Source of the DNA: WLMZ01 sp031367435
Lineage (GTDB): Bacteria > Actinomycetota > Acidimicrobiia > Acidimicrobiales > Ilumatobacteraceae
DNA length: 64,000 bases
Assembly (NCBI GenBank): GCA_031367435.1
Contig: JANLPV010000095.1
Coordinates: forward strand, 1-64,000
Reading direction: 5' to 3'
The notes below the pieces were generated by a model. It ran no database searches, was not told the origin of the DNA, and saw only the letters and a program-made list of their open reading frames with translations. The stretch's first letter is position 1, and every line of letters starts with the position of its first letter. This document shows, one piece after another, positions 43,054 to 52,853 of the stretch. Both the position numbers and the translations under genes were made by a program.

Positions 43054-43551
43054 TTACGACGCGACGGCGAGGTAAGGCCTCCATGCATCGGGCACGCGAC
43101 CAACGCTGATGATGACCCATGCCTGCTCGCGCGGGATCCGCGGAGGTCGGGCCAAGCGCATGTTTGCTTCGTCGGGAGTGCGGTCGCGCTTGTGCAAGTT
43201 GCATGGACGACAGGCAGCGGCCACGTTCTCCCACTCATTTCGACCACCGCGAGAACGAGGCATCACATGATCGATGGAGTCCGCGTGTGCGCCGCAGTAC
43301 TGGCAACGGTGTTCGTCGCGAACGAACACTGCATGACGCGACAGCGCAGTCCGCCGGTGATACGGCACCTTGACGACATAACGCAAGCGGATCACCAAGG
43401 GGTTGCGCAGAATCAGACTTTCGGAACGGATGACCGTGCCGTCGTCTTCGACGAGCTCTGCTTTGTCGGCGAGCACGAGGCACGCCGCGCGTCGCGCAGG
43501 CACAACGCTGAGCGGCTCGTATGTTGCATTTAACACAAGAGCGCTGCGCAT
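43054..43551 (-). CDS. HNH endonuclease domain protein
   Basis: A 165-residue protein of the common actinobacterial HNH type. The N-terminus (ALVLNATYEPLSVVPARRAA) is conserved in this group. The HNH nuclease motif is CQYCG … SIDHVMPRSRGG … WENVAAACRPCNLHKRDRTP (about residues 83-130), with two CxxC pairs for a structural zinc. Such free-standing chromosomal HNH proteins are widespread, and their role is not settled. It ends 21 bases before the lipoate-ligase gene. The ATG is at 43551. Confidence 0.88.
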   Translation of the reverse strand: MRSALVLNATYEPLSVVPARRAACLVLADKAELVEDDGTVIRSESLILRNPLVIRLRYVVKVPYHRRTALSRHAVFVRDEHRCQYCGAHADSIDHVMPRSRGGRNEWENVAAACRPCNLHKRDRTPDEANMRLARPPRIPREQAWVIISVGRVPDAWRPYLAVAS

Positions 43552-43630
43552 GCCGATTGACCTTAGCGACCAAGCTCAGGAGCTAGCGGGCAGATTATTG
43601 CGTGATCGCAACACGCCGAGAGAAGTGCCA

Positions 43631-43879
43631 TCAGCGGTTGTCGTTGTTCCACTGTTTGCACCACGCGAGATAGTTCACCACATCAACCGGCTCAGGTCGA
43701 TGGTTCGAGTCACCATATTGAGTGACGAGCCGAAAGCGGAGATAGGCCCCGCCGGGCACGGGCAAGAACGGCCGACGCCGATACCAGCCAGGCGCGGCCA
43801 TGCGATGCATCTGGCGAAACGCTGTCATCCACAGCCGTGGTCGGCGTATCACAGTCGTGGCCACGCGCAGCCAGGTCAT
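43631..43879 (-). CDS. small basic hypothetical protein, 82 aa
   Basis: No family is recognised. The product is rich in Arg, Trp and Tyr (MTWLRVATTVIRRPRLWMTA at the start and LAWCKQWNNDNR at the end), without a signal peptide. The ATG at 43879 lies 26 bases after the acyl-CoA dehydrogenase stop, so the two are probably one transcript. The composition and position suggest a real gene, but longer in-frame readings overlapping the dehydrogenase are not credible. Confidence 0.65.
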   Translation of the reverse strand: MTWLRVATTVIRRPRLWMTAFRQMHRMAAPGWYRRRPFLPVPGGAYLRFRLVTQYGDSNHRPEPVDVVNYLAWCKQWNNDNR

Positions 43880-43905
43880 TGCTGGCCCCAAGATCGACAG
43901 ACCAT

Positions 43906-45120
43906 CTACTTCGGTTCCTTGGGCAGGCCGAGCACCATCTCGCCGATGATATTGCGTTGGATCTGACTGGAGCCCGCGTAGATCGATCCGGCGCGCGCAT
44001 TGAGGAACACTCCGGCCCACGACCACGTCGAGTTTGGCGCGCCGGCATCGTCGGTCTGGAACGCGCTCGATGGATGGCGACCGGTTGGGGTCAGCCCATC
44101 GAGGCCCATGATGTCCATTGCCAACTCAGAGACGATCTTGTGATACTCGCTCCAGTACAACTTGAAGATCGCCCCATCGGGGCCGGGATGGTGGCCCTGC
44201 ATGAACTTGGTCAGCGTGCGCATGCCGAGATAACGCATCATCTGCACCTTCGAATAACACCACGCCAAACGCTGACGAATGATTGGGTCGCTGGCAACAC
44301 CACGCTCTTTGGCCATGATGAACAAACGATCGAGTTCGGCCTGGAAACGAATCGGCAACGTCGCCGCGGCCTCGCCGCGTTCGTAGCCGAGCAACGTCAT
44401 CGCAACCGCCCAGCCATTGTTGACGCCACCGATCACGTTGTCTTTCGGACAGGTGGCATCGGTGTAGAAGACCTCGTTGAACTCACTCTCACCAGAGATC
44501 ATTCGAATCGGGCGCACCTCGATGCCGGGTTGACGCATATCGACGAGGAGGAACGAGATGCCTTTGTGCTTGGGTAGATCAGGGTCGGTGCGGGCAAGCG
44601 TGAAGATGTGATCGGCAAGGTGGCCCGCTGACGTCCAGATCTTTTGACCGTTGAGCACCCACTGATCACCGTCGAGTTGGGCGCGCAGGCCGATGTTGGA
44701 CAGATCAGAGCCGGCGTTGGGTTCGCTATAGCCCTGGCACCAGATGTCGGCATTCGACAAAATTCGTGGCAGGTAATAGGCCTTTTGCTCGTCGGTACCC
44801 CACTGCAACAACGTATTGCCCAGCATCTGGATGCCGAACACATCGTTGGGTCCACCCGTTGGCACACCGGCTCGAGCGAACTCCTCTGCAGTAATCACCT
44901 GCTCGAGTGCGGACAGTCCGGCACCGCCGTATTCCACCGGCCAACCAGGGGCGAGGTAGCGGCCCTCATGCAGCGTCGCTCGCCATTGCATGACGAACGA
45001 GGAGAGCTCGTCGCCTTCGAGTTGGCCGATGCCGCGCCAGTTGGTGGGCAGCTTTTCCGCGAGAAACGCCTGCACCTTTTCGCGATACGCCTCGGCTTCA
45101 GGGGAATAGGTGGGCTGCAT
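43906..45120 (-). CDS. fadE: acyl-CoA dehydrogenase
   Basis: A flavoprotein of 404 residues that introduces the alpha-beta double bond into acyl-CoAs. The FAD/substrate motifs CQGYSEPNAGSDLSNIGLRA (about residues 132-151) and WVLNGQKIWTSAGHLADHIF (about 158-177) are present, together with the helical C-terminal domain. The WPVEYGGAGLSALEQV stretch is typical of the actinobacterial FadE group acting on long, branched or steroid side-chain acyl-CoAs. The catalytic Glu position was not pinned down, so the substrate remains open. The ATG is at 45120. Confidence 0.92.
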   Translation of the reverse strand: MQPTYSPEAEAYREKVQAFLAEKLPTNWRGIGQLEGDELSSFVMQWRATLHEGRYLAPGWPVEYGGAGLSALEQVITAEEFARAGVPTGGPNDVFGIQMLGNTLLQWGTDEQKAYYLPRILSNADIWCQGYSEPNAGSDLSNIGLRAQLDGDQWVLNGQKIWTSAGHLADHIFTLARTDPDLPKHKGISFLLVDMRQPGIEVRPIRMISGESEFNEVFYTDATCPKDNVIGGVNNGWAVAMTLLGYERGEAAATLPIRFQAELDRLFIMAKERGVASDPIIRQRLAWCYSKVQMMRYLGMRTLTKFMQGHHPGPDGAIFKLYWSEYHKIVSELAMDIMGLDGLTPTGRHPSSAFQTDDAGAPNSTWSWAGVFLNARAGSIYAGSSQIQRNIIGEMVLGLPKEPK

Positions 45121-45200
45121 ACCGCGAGGTTACTCCGCGGTAGTCAACACGCGAACAGCCAGACCTGACTCAGCGCACCACGGCCGAGTCACGTACGACG

Positions 45201-46052
45201 TTATGTAAGACCGAGGAGACCGCGGCGAGCCAAGGCAGCAGCACCCACAAGCGGGGCCAGTTCACCGAGTGCGGCCCGACGCACCTCGAGGTGTTCGGTG
45301 AACGACAAACGCGCGCGCAGGTTGATCTCGCTCTGTGCCGCTGCGAAAAATGGCTCGCCGAACCCCAAAGCAACCGAACCGCCGATCACTGCAACGTTGC
45401 AATCGACGACTGCAGCCAACGACGCGAGCGCGCGGCCCACGAGTAGGCCGGTGCGTTCGATGATTGCCTGCGGGGCGCGATGCGGCGGCCGCCCGGTTTC
45501 GGCCTCGATCGCCGGACCGCACGCATACGCCTCGAGACACCCAACGCCGCCACACGCACACGGCCGCCCATCAGGCTCGACGACCATGTGTCCGATATGA
45601 CCGGCATTACCTAAACGGCCGCCGAGCAACCGCCCGTTGCTCAAGATGCCTCCGCCGACGCCGGTGCCCACGACCATACCCACCATGTTCATCTCGCCAC
45701 GACCAGCTCCACACCAAGCCTCGCCGAGCGTCAGTGCTTTCGCATCGTTGTCGATGAAGCTCGCTAGCCCGGTGGCTTCCTCCAACGCGCGCTGTAGCTC
45801 GAAGTCGAGCAACGACGGAATATGCAAGGGCGACACCGTGCCCGCGATGGGATCCATCGGTCCGCCGCAGCCGGCACCCACAGCTACCAGTGGTACGGGT
45901 GCCGCAGCCATCACGCGCTTGACCAAACGCTCGATCGCTACCCACACATCGCGAGTCGGTGTCGCGACACGATCACGCACGATCACTCGCCCATCATCAC
46001 CAACCACGCCCGCTGCCAACTTGGTTCCACCAATGTCGACAGCGAGATACAT
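45201..46052 (-). CDS. ROK-family sugar kinase (glucokinase-like)
   Basis: The ATP phosphate loop AVDIGGTKLAAGVV (residues 4-17), NDAKALTLGEAW, GTGVGGGILSNG and the ROK zinc motif CACGGVGCLEAY (CxCGxxGCxE type) identify a ROK sugar kinase, probably glucokinase (polyphosphate- or ATP-dependent). The 283-residue length is normal. The ATG at 46052 is used, directly before the conserved MYLAVDIGG. It is divergent from the MoxR gene across 69 bases. A second, distinct ROK gene lies at the right edge of the window. Confidence 0.92.
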   Translation of the reverse strand: MYLAVDIGGTKLAAGVVGDDGRVIVRDRVATPTRDVWVAIERLVKRVMAAAPVPLVAVGAGCGGPMDPIAGTVSPLHIPSLLDFELQRALEEATGLASFIDNDAKALTLGEAWCGAGRGEMNMVGMVVGTGVGGGILSNGRLLGGRLGNAGHIGHMVVEPDGRPCACGGVGCLEAYACGPAIEAETGRPPHRAPQAIIERTGLLVGRALASLAAVVDCNVAVIGGSVALGFGEPFFAAAQSEINLRARLSFTEHLEVRRAALGELAPLVGAAALARRGLLGLT

Positions 46053-46121
46053 GGTGTCCACACGGCCACCGTAGCAACCCTGCCATTTCAATACGGTGCT
46101 ACGCGGTCTACCCTTGTGCCC

Positions 46122-47087
46122 GTGACGGCCGCCCAAACAACCCCTATCCCGACGTTCGCCTCGCTCTTCGAAGCCATCAGCGAAAATGTTGGGCGTGCAG
46201 TGCATGGCAAACGAGCCGAAATTGAGCTCGCTGTCGTCTGTCTTCTCGCCGAGGGTCATCTGCTGATCGAGGACGTGCCGGGTGTCGGCAAGACCAGCTT
46301 GGCAAAGGCGTTGGCTACATCGTTGGAGTGCACATGGAAGCGCGTGCAGTTCACGCCTGATCTTTTACCAACCGACCTCCTCGGTGTGAGCATCTGGCAG
46401 CGTTCGACCGAAACATTCGACTTCCGGCCGGGCCCGTTGTTCGCCAACATCGTGTTGGCCGATGAAATCAATCGTGCGTCGCCAAAGACCCAGTCCGCAC
46501 TGCTCGAAGCAATGGAAGAACGGCAAATATCTGTTGAAGGTCGAAGCCACCCGCTGAGTCCGCCGTTCATGGTGATTGCAACGCAGAACCCCATCGAGCA
46601 GGAAGGCACCTATCGACTGCCCGAGAGTCAACTCGATCGATTCCTGCTCCGACTGTCGCTCGGATATCCCGGCCGTGAGGCTGAACTCTCGATTCTCGAT
46701 GCGCAAGGCGCGAATGAAACCATCTCCACCCTTCGCCCAGTCGTCACCGTGGCCGAGGTACTGGCGATGATCGACGCCGTCCGTGGGGTGCACTTGGCGA
46801 ACCCACTGAAGGGATACCTCGTCGACCTGGCCGAGTTCAGTCGTCGCCATCCCGGCATCACACTGGGGATGTCACCACGAGCAACGCTGCAATTGGCCCG
46901 AGCAACGCGGGCAATGGCCGCGGCGCGAGGTCGCAACTACGCCACACCAGACGACGTGAAGTCGGTTGCTCACTCCGTGCTGTGCCACCGTCTTGTGCTT
47001 CGCCCCGATGCCGTCGCGCGCGGGCTCACGGCCGAGCAGGCCATCACCGAGATACTCGCCACTGTGCCTGTCACGCACGGTATCTAA
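46122..47087 (+). CDS. MoxR-family AAA+ ATPase
   Basis: The Walker A loop GVGKTSLAKALATS (about residues 48-61), Walker B ANIVLADEINRASPKTQSAL and sensor motifs MVIATQNPIEQEGTYRLPES mark the MoxR AAA family, thought to act as chaperones for DUF58/von-Willebrand-factor-type partners. It starts at a GTG at 46122 and is followed after 1 base by the DUF58 gene and then the transglutaminase, the standard three-gene MoxR operon. Length is 321 residues. Confidence 0.93.
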   Translation: MTAAQTTPIPTFASLFEAISENVGRAVHGKRAEIELAVVCLLAEGHLLIEDVPGVGKTSLAKALATSLECTWKRVQFTPDLLPTDLLGVSIWQRSTETFDFRPGPLFANIVLADEINRASPKTQSALLEAMEERQISVEGRSHPLSPPFMVIATQNPIEQEGTYRLPESQLDRFLLRLSLGYPGREAELSILDAQGANETISTLRPVVTVAEVLAMIDAVRGVHLANPLKGYLVDLAEFSRRHPGITLGMSPRATLQLARATRAMAAARGRNYATPDDVKSVAHSVLCHRLVLRPDAVARGLTAEQAITEILATVPVTHGI

Positions 47088-47088
47088 C

Positions 47089-48261
47089 GTGCTCACTCGG
47101 CACGGCTGGGGCGCCGTGACGCTCGCCGCAGCAGCGGCCATCGTGGGCCGATTGTTCGGCGTGCTCGAACTGCTCGTCCTCGGTGCCGGAATTCTGGCGC
47201 TTGTGTTGGCCTGCGTGGTGTGGGTGCATTCGCGGACAATCGCGTTGTCGGTGAACCGCAGGGTCCTCCCCGCCGCACTTCGCGCAGGCGACGTCGGCCG
47301 CGTGGAGTTGATCATCACAAACAACGCAAGTACCGGAACGTCGCAACTTTCGCTGTGGGAGCCCGTGGGGGGCATGGGTGGTGCCACGCTGCGGCTCGCG
47401 CCGATGCGCAGACACGAGACCGTCGCAGCCAATTACCGACTCCCAGCCTTACGTAGAGGCACTGTGGTGTTTGGCCCGCTGACCGTTGAGCGTCGTGACC
47501 CGTTTGGTCTCTGCTCCAAACGGCGCGCTGTGGGCTCGACGCACGAGGTCGTGGTGTTCGCCGCTCACCACGAGCTGCACCTGCCGAGCGGTATGGGCGG
47601 CTCTGGTCCGCTGGGCGAGCACCTACGTGCTCGCGCGCTCGGACGAGTCGGCAGCGAATTCCACTCGCTGCGCGAATACGCCGACGGCGACGACCTTCGA
47701 CAGATCCATTGGCGCGCGTCAGCCCGAAGCGACACCTTGAAGGTGCGGCAGGTGGAACCGGAGGGGTTGCGTCATTGCACTGTCGAACTTGACACGACAG
47801 CGAGCGAGTACTCACCCGAGGGTTTCGAACGAGCAGTGTCGGCTGCGGCCGGCGCTGTCTACGCCGCGACGCAGTCCGGACTTCGGCTGCGTCTGTTGCT
47901 CGGCGAGGGGACCGACTTACGTAACACAACCTCGACGGCCGCGATGTTTGTGCTCGCGAACTGCTCGGCCAGCGACCAACCACGGTCACGCGGCCTCAAC
48001 GCACCGCTGGCCGAGGGGCTCGGACTCACCTTTGTGATTACTGGAAGCCCGCAGTCGGCAGCTGTGCGCGCCGCTCGCCTCAGCCTCGCTCCCACCGATG
48101 TTCTGGTCATCATCGCGTGTTCATCGGTGGCTACGACCGGACGCGACTTCATTATCAACGCGGTCGATTCCGACAGGTTCTTGTCATCATGGACCGCGCT
48201 CACAGGCGCCCATGCGCCAACCGGTGCCCGACCAACCTATTCCGCCGCGGTGGGCGTATGA
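47089..48261 (+). CDS. DUF58 membrane protein
   Basis: Two N-terminal membrane helices (about residues 8-45, including VTLAAAAAIVG and LVLGAGILALVLACVVWV) precede a soluble part with the DUF58 signature LREYADGDDLRQIHWRASAR (about 198-217). DUF58 proteins are MoxR clients with a von Willebrand factor-like fold. The start is the GTG at 47089, one base after the MoxR stop, and the end overlaps the next gene as ATGA. The 390-residue length is usual. Confidence 0.93.
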   Translation: MLTRHGWGAVTLAAAAAIVGRLFGVLELLVLGAGILALVLACVVWVHSRTIALSVNRRVLPAALRAGDVGRVELIITNNASTGTSQLSLWEPVGGMGGATLRLAPMRRHETVAANYRLPALRRGTVVFGPLTVERRDPFGLCSKRRAVGSTHEVVVFAAHHELHLPSGMGGSGPLGEHLRARALGRVGSEFHSLREYADGDDLRQIHWRASARSDTLKVRQVEPEGLRHCTVELDTTASEYSPEGFERAVSAAAGAVYAATQSGLRLRLLLGEGTDLRNTTSTAAMFVLANCSASDQPRSRGLNAPLAEGLGLTFVITGSPQSAAVRAARLSLAPTDVLVIIACSSVATTGRDFIINAVDSDRFLSSWTALTGAHAPTGARPTYSAAVGV

Positions 48262-50543
48262 GTAGCCATACCAGCGACTTGACTGCGCCGGGCGCAAGTG
48301 CTGACCCGTACGACGGCGAGACGAACGAAACCTCGGCTGTTCAATCGATACCTGCGTCGATACTGCTCACACTGCTCAGCGTGGTCACTGCCGTTGGCTT
48401 CTGTCGGATCTTTGTCGGCTGGGAATTCCTCGGTCCGATGCTGTTCATCGTCATTGCAGTGCATGCCGTGTGTTTTGTGTTGCGCCTTCGTCGTGTTCCT
48501 GGTTACGTCGCGGTCCCCGCGGCATTCGTTGTGCTGATTTGTCTGCTGGCATGGAAGTACTACCCAACCACGTTGAACGGACCATTCCCGACAACTCGAA
48601 CATGGCATCTCTACTTCGCCGATCTGCGACTCGCCCGTGGTCAGTTCCCGAGTGCAGTCGCACCCGTGGCTGCGGTCGGCGGCTTTGCAGTACTTGCCAC
48701 CGCGAGCACTGCGGTGGCGGCGATCTTGTCCGACGCGTTTGCCTTTCGTGCGTACGGCCGGGTCGAGACTACGGTGCCCACAGCTGTGCTGCTCGTGTTT
48801 GCCTCCGCACTCGGCGCAGATCGCAATCGCGTCGCCGTAACGGCGGCATGGTTGGCCTGCGCGCTCGGCGTGATCGCGATTCTCCGGGTGATGCACGCAC
48901 AGGTCGAACACGCCTGGATCGGCCCACGATCGCGCGTGCTTGTACGCGTGTTGCCAGCCATAGCACTGCTCGCCGGCTGCGCTGCGGCTGGCGGAGCATG
49001 GCTCGGACCGCGCCTACCCGGTGCTGGCGAGAAGGGCCTGATCAACACGAGTGGCCACCGCGAGGTCACCCAGGTGCTCAGCCCACTGGTCGACATCCGC
49101 AGTCGGCTGGTGAGTCTCTCGAACACCGAGTTGTTCACGGTGGCTTCGGATGAACCCAATTACTGGCGAGCAACGGCGCTCACCATCTTCGATGGATCGA
49201 CATGGAAACTCCCCGACGGCGACTTGACCTCGGTGTCAGGGGCTTTTGCTGGTGCGCCACAAAACTCGCACGAAGTCGTGCAACAGATCCACATCGCCAG
49301 CCTCGGCGGCAGCCTGCTACCGGCGGCGTACAGCCCCGTGCGTGTTGATGACGGCACCGTGTATTGGGTGAACGAAACGGGCACGCTCGTCGTACCGAAA
49401 TCGGGACTCCAACGCGCCGCCAACTACACGATCGTGTCGGCCGTCGTCGACATCGCCGCGGCCGACCTCGCCAATTCCACGTCGGTCAACGCTCCCGCCG
49501 GAATGACCGAACTCCCTTCCGATTTTCCCAATTCCGTTCGCGAAGCAGCCTTGGCTGTCACGGCAAATGCGTCGACCATGTATGAGAAATCGCTGGCACT
49601 GCAGAACTGGTTCCGAACCGGTTTCACCTACGACCTCACCGTGCAACGCGGTCACAGCAATGACGCTCTCGAAAACTTCCTTCGCATCCGCCGTGGCTAC
49701 TGTGAGCAATTCTCTGGCGCATTCGCATCAATGGCGCGATCGCTCGGCATCCCCGCCCGCGTGGCTGTTGGGTTCACGCCGGGCGACTTCCAGGATGACG
49801 ATCGCTATCACGTGTTTGGTCGCAACGCTCATGCGTGGCCGGAGGTGTGGTTCGACAGCGTTGGCTGGGTGTCGTTCGAGCCCACGCCAGGCCGTGGCCA
49901 ACCCGGCGGCGAGGCCCACACTGGCGTCCAACCTCAACAAGCGCAGGTCGATAACCCCGGTAACGCTGGTCCGGTTGTCACGCCGTCGCCCACGACGAAC
50001 CCCGGCTCAGATGTCACCACGACAACCGAGTCCGACACGCCGACTCGCGCGACCACCACTACCATCGCCGGCGCAGGTGGCGCAATCACCAAGTCGTCAT
50101 TGGGTGGTGGACCACCCTGGCTGGCAATCATTGGCTTGATCGTGCTGGCGATGGTGCTCTGGGCTATTGCGATGCCATTCGTACTCAGGCAACGTCGTAA
50201 ACGACATCGCGCACCTGACGTGGCCGAAGACATCCGCAGGAGTTGGCAGCGCTCGACGCAAGCACTTGCGCTGCTCGGCGTGGCCCTGTACCCCACCGAG
50301 ACCCCTCTCGAACACGCCAATCGGGCGGGGCGCGTCTCAGGCGTCGACGGACGAATCCTTCACGAGTTGGCCAATCAATGTACGGCCGCTGTGTATGGAG
50401 GTATCGGCGACGACGACAAGGCCACGCGATGTGCAGAGCTGAGCGCAGAAGTGGTCCAGGCCGTCAAGGAACGCCTTGGTACTCGCGAACGGATGATGGC
50501 CGCCTTCAATCCACGTCTCGCATCGCTGCTGCTCAAACCCTGA
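48258..50543 (+). CDS. membrane transglutaminase-like protein (TgpA/DUF3488 family)
   Basis: The first ~250 residues hold about six to seven membrane helices (DUF3488). An extracytoplasmic transglutaminase core follows with the Cys nucleophile in GYCEQFSGAFASMARSLGI, the His in GRNAHAWPEVWFD and the acidic third residue in SVGWVSFEPTPG. A Pro/Thr-rich linker, a last membrane helix (WLAIIGLIVLAMVLWAIAM) and a cytoplasmic DUF4129-like tail end the 761-residue protein. It completes the MoxR-DUF58-TgpA operon, probably acting at the cell surface. The ATG overlaps the DUF58 stop. Confidence 0.92.
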   Translation: MSSHTSDLTAPGASADPYDGETNETSAVQSIPASILLTLLSVVTAVGFCRIFVGWEFLGPMLFIVIAVHAVCFVLRLRRVPGYVAVPAAFVVLICLLAWKYYPTTLNGPFPTTRTWHLYFADLRLARGQFPSAVAPVAAVGGFAVLATASTAVAAILSDAFAFRAYGRVETTVPTAVLLVFASALGADRNRVAVTAAWLACALGVIAILRVMHAQVEHAWIGPRSRVLVRVLPAIALLAGCAAAGGAWLGPRLPGAGEKGLINTSGHREVTQVLSPLVDIRSRLVSLSNTELFTVASDEPNYWRATALTIFDGSTWKLPDGDLTSVSGAFAGAPQNSHEVVQQIHIASLGGSLLPAAYSPVRVDDGTVYWVNETGTLVVPKSGLQRAANYTIVSAVVDIAAADLANSTSVNAPAGMTELPSDFPNSVREAALAVTANASTMYEKSLALQNWFRTGFTYDLTVQRGHSNDALENFLRIRRGYCEQFSGAFASMARSLGIPARVAVGFTPGDFQDDDRYHVFGRNAHAWPEVWFDSVGWVSFEPTPGRGQPGGEAHTGVQPQQAQVDNPGNAGPVVTPSPTTNPGSDVTTTTESDTPTRATTTTIAGAGGAITKSSLGGGPPWLAIIGLIVLAMVLWAIAMPFVLRQRRKRHRAPDVAEDIRRSWQRSTQALALLGVALYPTETPLEHANRAGRVSGVDGRILHELANQCTAAVYGGIGDDDKATRCAELSAEVVQAVKERLGTRERMMAAFNPRLASLLLKP

Positions 50544-50562
50544 CTGAACGCACTACGCAGAC

Positions 50563-50904
50563 TCAGTGAGTCTTGGGGCCGCCCATGCTGCGGCCTGCAC
50601 GCCGACGAAGTTCGTCGGGAATGCGGCTCAGCTGATCTCGGCCGCGTACTGCGAGTTCGCGTTCGAGAAACACACCCGCTACGACCGTGACGATAAATGC
50701 TGCAAACGACAGCAAGGCGCTGATCTGCAACGCACCAATGACGACACCGAGCGACACGACCAAGACAACGGCCGACCAGACGAGATGACGTGACGACGCA
50801 CCGGACTGACTGCGCTGATTGACCTTGAGCGCGAACGAAGGGTCAGCCTTGAGCTGTTCTTCGATCTGGCGAAGGATGCGCTGTTCGTCTTCGGAGAGCG
50901 GCAC
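50563..50904 (-). CDS. DUF3040 membrane protein
   Basis: The start MPLSEDEQRILRQIEEQLKA is the DUF3040 signature, an actinobacterial family of unknown function. Two hydrophobic helices (about residues 42-62 and 65-82) make it a small inner-membrane protein of 113 residues. It begins at a GTG (50904) with GGGAGAT 5 bases upstream, and it converges on the transglutaminase gene. Confidence 0.88.
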   Translation of the reverse strand: MPLSEDEQRILRQIEEQLKADPSFALKVNQRSQSGASSRHLVWSAVVLVVSLGVVIGALQISALLSFAAFIVTVVAGVFLERELAVRGRDQLSRIPDELRRRAGRSMGGPKTH

Positions 50905-51008
50905 CAGTTATCTCCCTGTCGAGCCAACCCGCGGATGCGGTTGCTGGCTATTCTCACACGTTCCGCGCCGTCTGACAACGCGCTCGGGCTGCGCCACGTT
51001 CTGCACGG

Positions 51009-52331
51009 CTACTTCTGGGTCTTTGCGGGGTCTGCGGAGGGCGAATCGTGGTCGGGTCCCCATTGTTGTGCGCCTCTGCGCACGAGGCGCAGACCCCTCG
51101 AGCTCACCGTGCTCGCCGGGCCGATTGCCGTATTACCAAAGCGCTGGCGAATGGCATCGATGGCTGCCGAGGCCTCGACCCAATCGGACGCAGCTGCAGT
51201 TGGCGGGACGTCATCCGCTGTCGCCGCGAACAGGTCATCGAGTCTGAGCTGTTCCACCGGCGCGCCGAAATTGGACGCATGCACACCGATGAGGCGCACA
51301 CCCGGCGTTGGATCGATCTTGGCAAGCAATGGCGCGACTGCCTCAACGATCGCCGCTGCGGTTGCGATCGGCGCGGCGAGTGTGGTGGATCGGGTGATGG
51401 TGGTGAAGCCGGCAAAACGAACCTTCAGTGTGAGGGTTCGCGCACCAGAGCCTGCGGAGCGAAGCCTCGACGCGACGCCATCGCTGAGCCGAACAAGCTC
51501 CGTGTGTAACTCGGTTTGCTCATGAAGATCTCGTGCGAACGTTTCCTCGTGGCCAATCGACTTCATGGCTCGATCGGTCTCTACAGGTCGTTCATCGTGG
51601 GCAGCAGACAACGCGTACAGGTGGCGGCCGCTCGTACGGCCGATCGCGGCGACCAACGTTGCCTCACCGAGTGCATTCAGATCACGTACAGTCTTCACAC
51701 CAAGGCGCGTGAGCCGCTCGAGTGTGGCGGGACCGACGCCCCACAACGCCTGCACCGGCAATGGATGCAAAAACTCGAGCTCGCGCCCGGCGACCACTTC
51801 GAAGACACCCAAACCTGGCTCGACGCCATCGGGCGATGCCTTGGGTTTGGCCGCGACCGATGCGAGCTTGGCGAGGAACTTGTTCGGCGCCACCCCCACC
51901 GAACACGACAGATCGAGCACCGATGCGACCCGCTCGCGAATATGGCGAGCAATGGTGGTGCCGTCACCGAGCAGACGGCGCGAGCCCGTCACGTCGAGAA
52001 AAGCCTCGTCGAGCGAGAGTGGCTCAACGAACGGTGTTGCCTCGAGGAAGATGTCGTTCAGTTCGCGGCTGACACTGGAGTACAAGTCGTGATCTCCAGG
52101 CAGAAACACCGCGGTCGGACAGAGACGACGAGCCTTCGAACCCGGCATCGCCGACGAAATCCCGTAGCGACGGGCCTCGTACGATGCCGCGGCCACGACA
52201 CCGCGCGGGCCGGTGCCACCCACGACCACCGGCTGACCCTTCAAGTCGGGGCGGCGGCGAAGCTCGACGGACACATAGAACGCGTCCATGTCCACGTGCA
52301 AGATTGTTCGTCGTGGCTCGTCAAGAGTCAT
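51009..52331 (-). CDS. dinB: DNA polymerase IV (Y-family)
   Basis: A translesion polymerase of 440 residues. The Y-family palm motifs ILHVDMDAFYVSVELRRRPD (about residues 10-29) and EPLSLDEAFLDVTGSRR (about 102-118), the GVAPNKFLAKLAS loop and the little-finger domain are all visible. The C-terminus ends in an unconserved tail without an obvious QLxLF clamp motif, although EQLRLDDLF near residue 360 could serve as a beta-clamp peptide. The ATG at 52331 overlaps the Nudix stop by 4 bases, linking the two repair-type genes. Confidence 0.94.
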   Translation of the reverse strand: MTLDEPRRTILHVDMDAFYVSVELRRRPDLKGQPVVVGGTGPRGVVAAASYEARRYGISSAMPGSKARRLCPTAVFLPGDHDLYSSVSRELNDIFLEATPFVEPLSLDEAFLDVTGSRRLLGDGTTIARHIRERVASVLDLSCSVGVAPNKFLAKLASVAAKPKASPDGVEPGLGVFEVVAGRELEFLHPLPVQALWGVGPATLERLTRLGVKTVRDLNALGEATLVAAIGRTSGRHLYALSAAHDERPVETDRAMKSIGHEETFARDLHEQTELHTELVRLSDGVASRLRSAGSGARTLTLKVRFAGFTTITRSTTLAAPIATAAAIVEAVAPLLAKIDPTPGVRLIGVHASNFGAPVEQLRLDDLFAATADDVPPTAAASDWVEASAAIDAIRQRFGNTAIGPASTVSSRGLRLVRRGAQQWGPDHDSPSADPAKTQK

Positions 52332-52819
52332 GGCACGAGCTGTTCGACGCGAGCGTTCGCGCGGTCGACACCAAACACCGCAAACGAGAAGCCTCCAATG
52401 GGACGCATACCGGCTCCGATCCATGCAACGAGCGGCACGCGAACCCACAGCGGCGAGTCAGCCACGACGGCCTCGACATCGGCGAGATCCACGAACAACG
52501 CTTGCTCCACGATGCCATCGGGGTCATCGAGCACGATCTCGCCACGCGCGTTCGCGGTGAACCACACCTCTACGTTCATCAGCCAACCCATCTCAGCAGC
52601 CTCCACTGCCACGGTGTATTGGCATTCGTGCCAATCGGCCACGTGCAGACCGGTTTCCTCGCGGACCTCACGGGAAATACCTGTGGTAACCGACTCACCG
52701 TGGTCGATAACGCCACCCGGCGGGGTCCATTCGAGCGTGCCCTGCCGTCGCCGATTCGCAGCGAGCAAAAGCTGATTGTTGACGACGATGAGACCGCCAC
52801 CAACTTGGAAGGAACGCAT
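52328..52819 (-). CDS. Nudix hydrolase
   Basis: The Nudix box G-x5-E-x7-R-E-U-x-E-E-x-G-U is complete as GVIDHGESVTTGISREVREE plus TGL (about residues 33-55), binding the metal that hydrolyses nucleoside diphosphate-X substrates. The coupled dinB gene suggests a nucleotide-pool or oxidised-nucleotide role, though the substrate is unknown. I choose the ATG at 52819 (MRSFQVGGGL) because it fits the fold start; an upstream ATG at 52888 would overlap the mannosyltransferase gene. Confidence 0.88.
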   Translation of the reverse strand: MRSFQVGGGLIVVNNQLLLAANRRRQGTLEWTPPGGVIDHGESVTTGISREVREETGLHVADWHECQYTVAVEAAEMGWLMNVEVWFTANARGEIVLDDPDGIVEQALFVDLADVEAVVADSPLWVRVPLVAWIGAGMRPIGGFSFAVFGVDRANARVEQLVP

Positions 52820-52853
52820 GGTCAAGTCTCGCACGTCGGCCGCGCGCGTGAGC

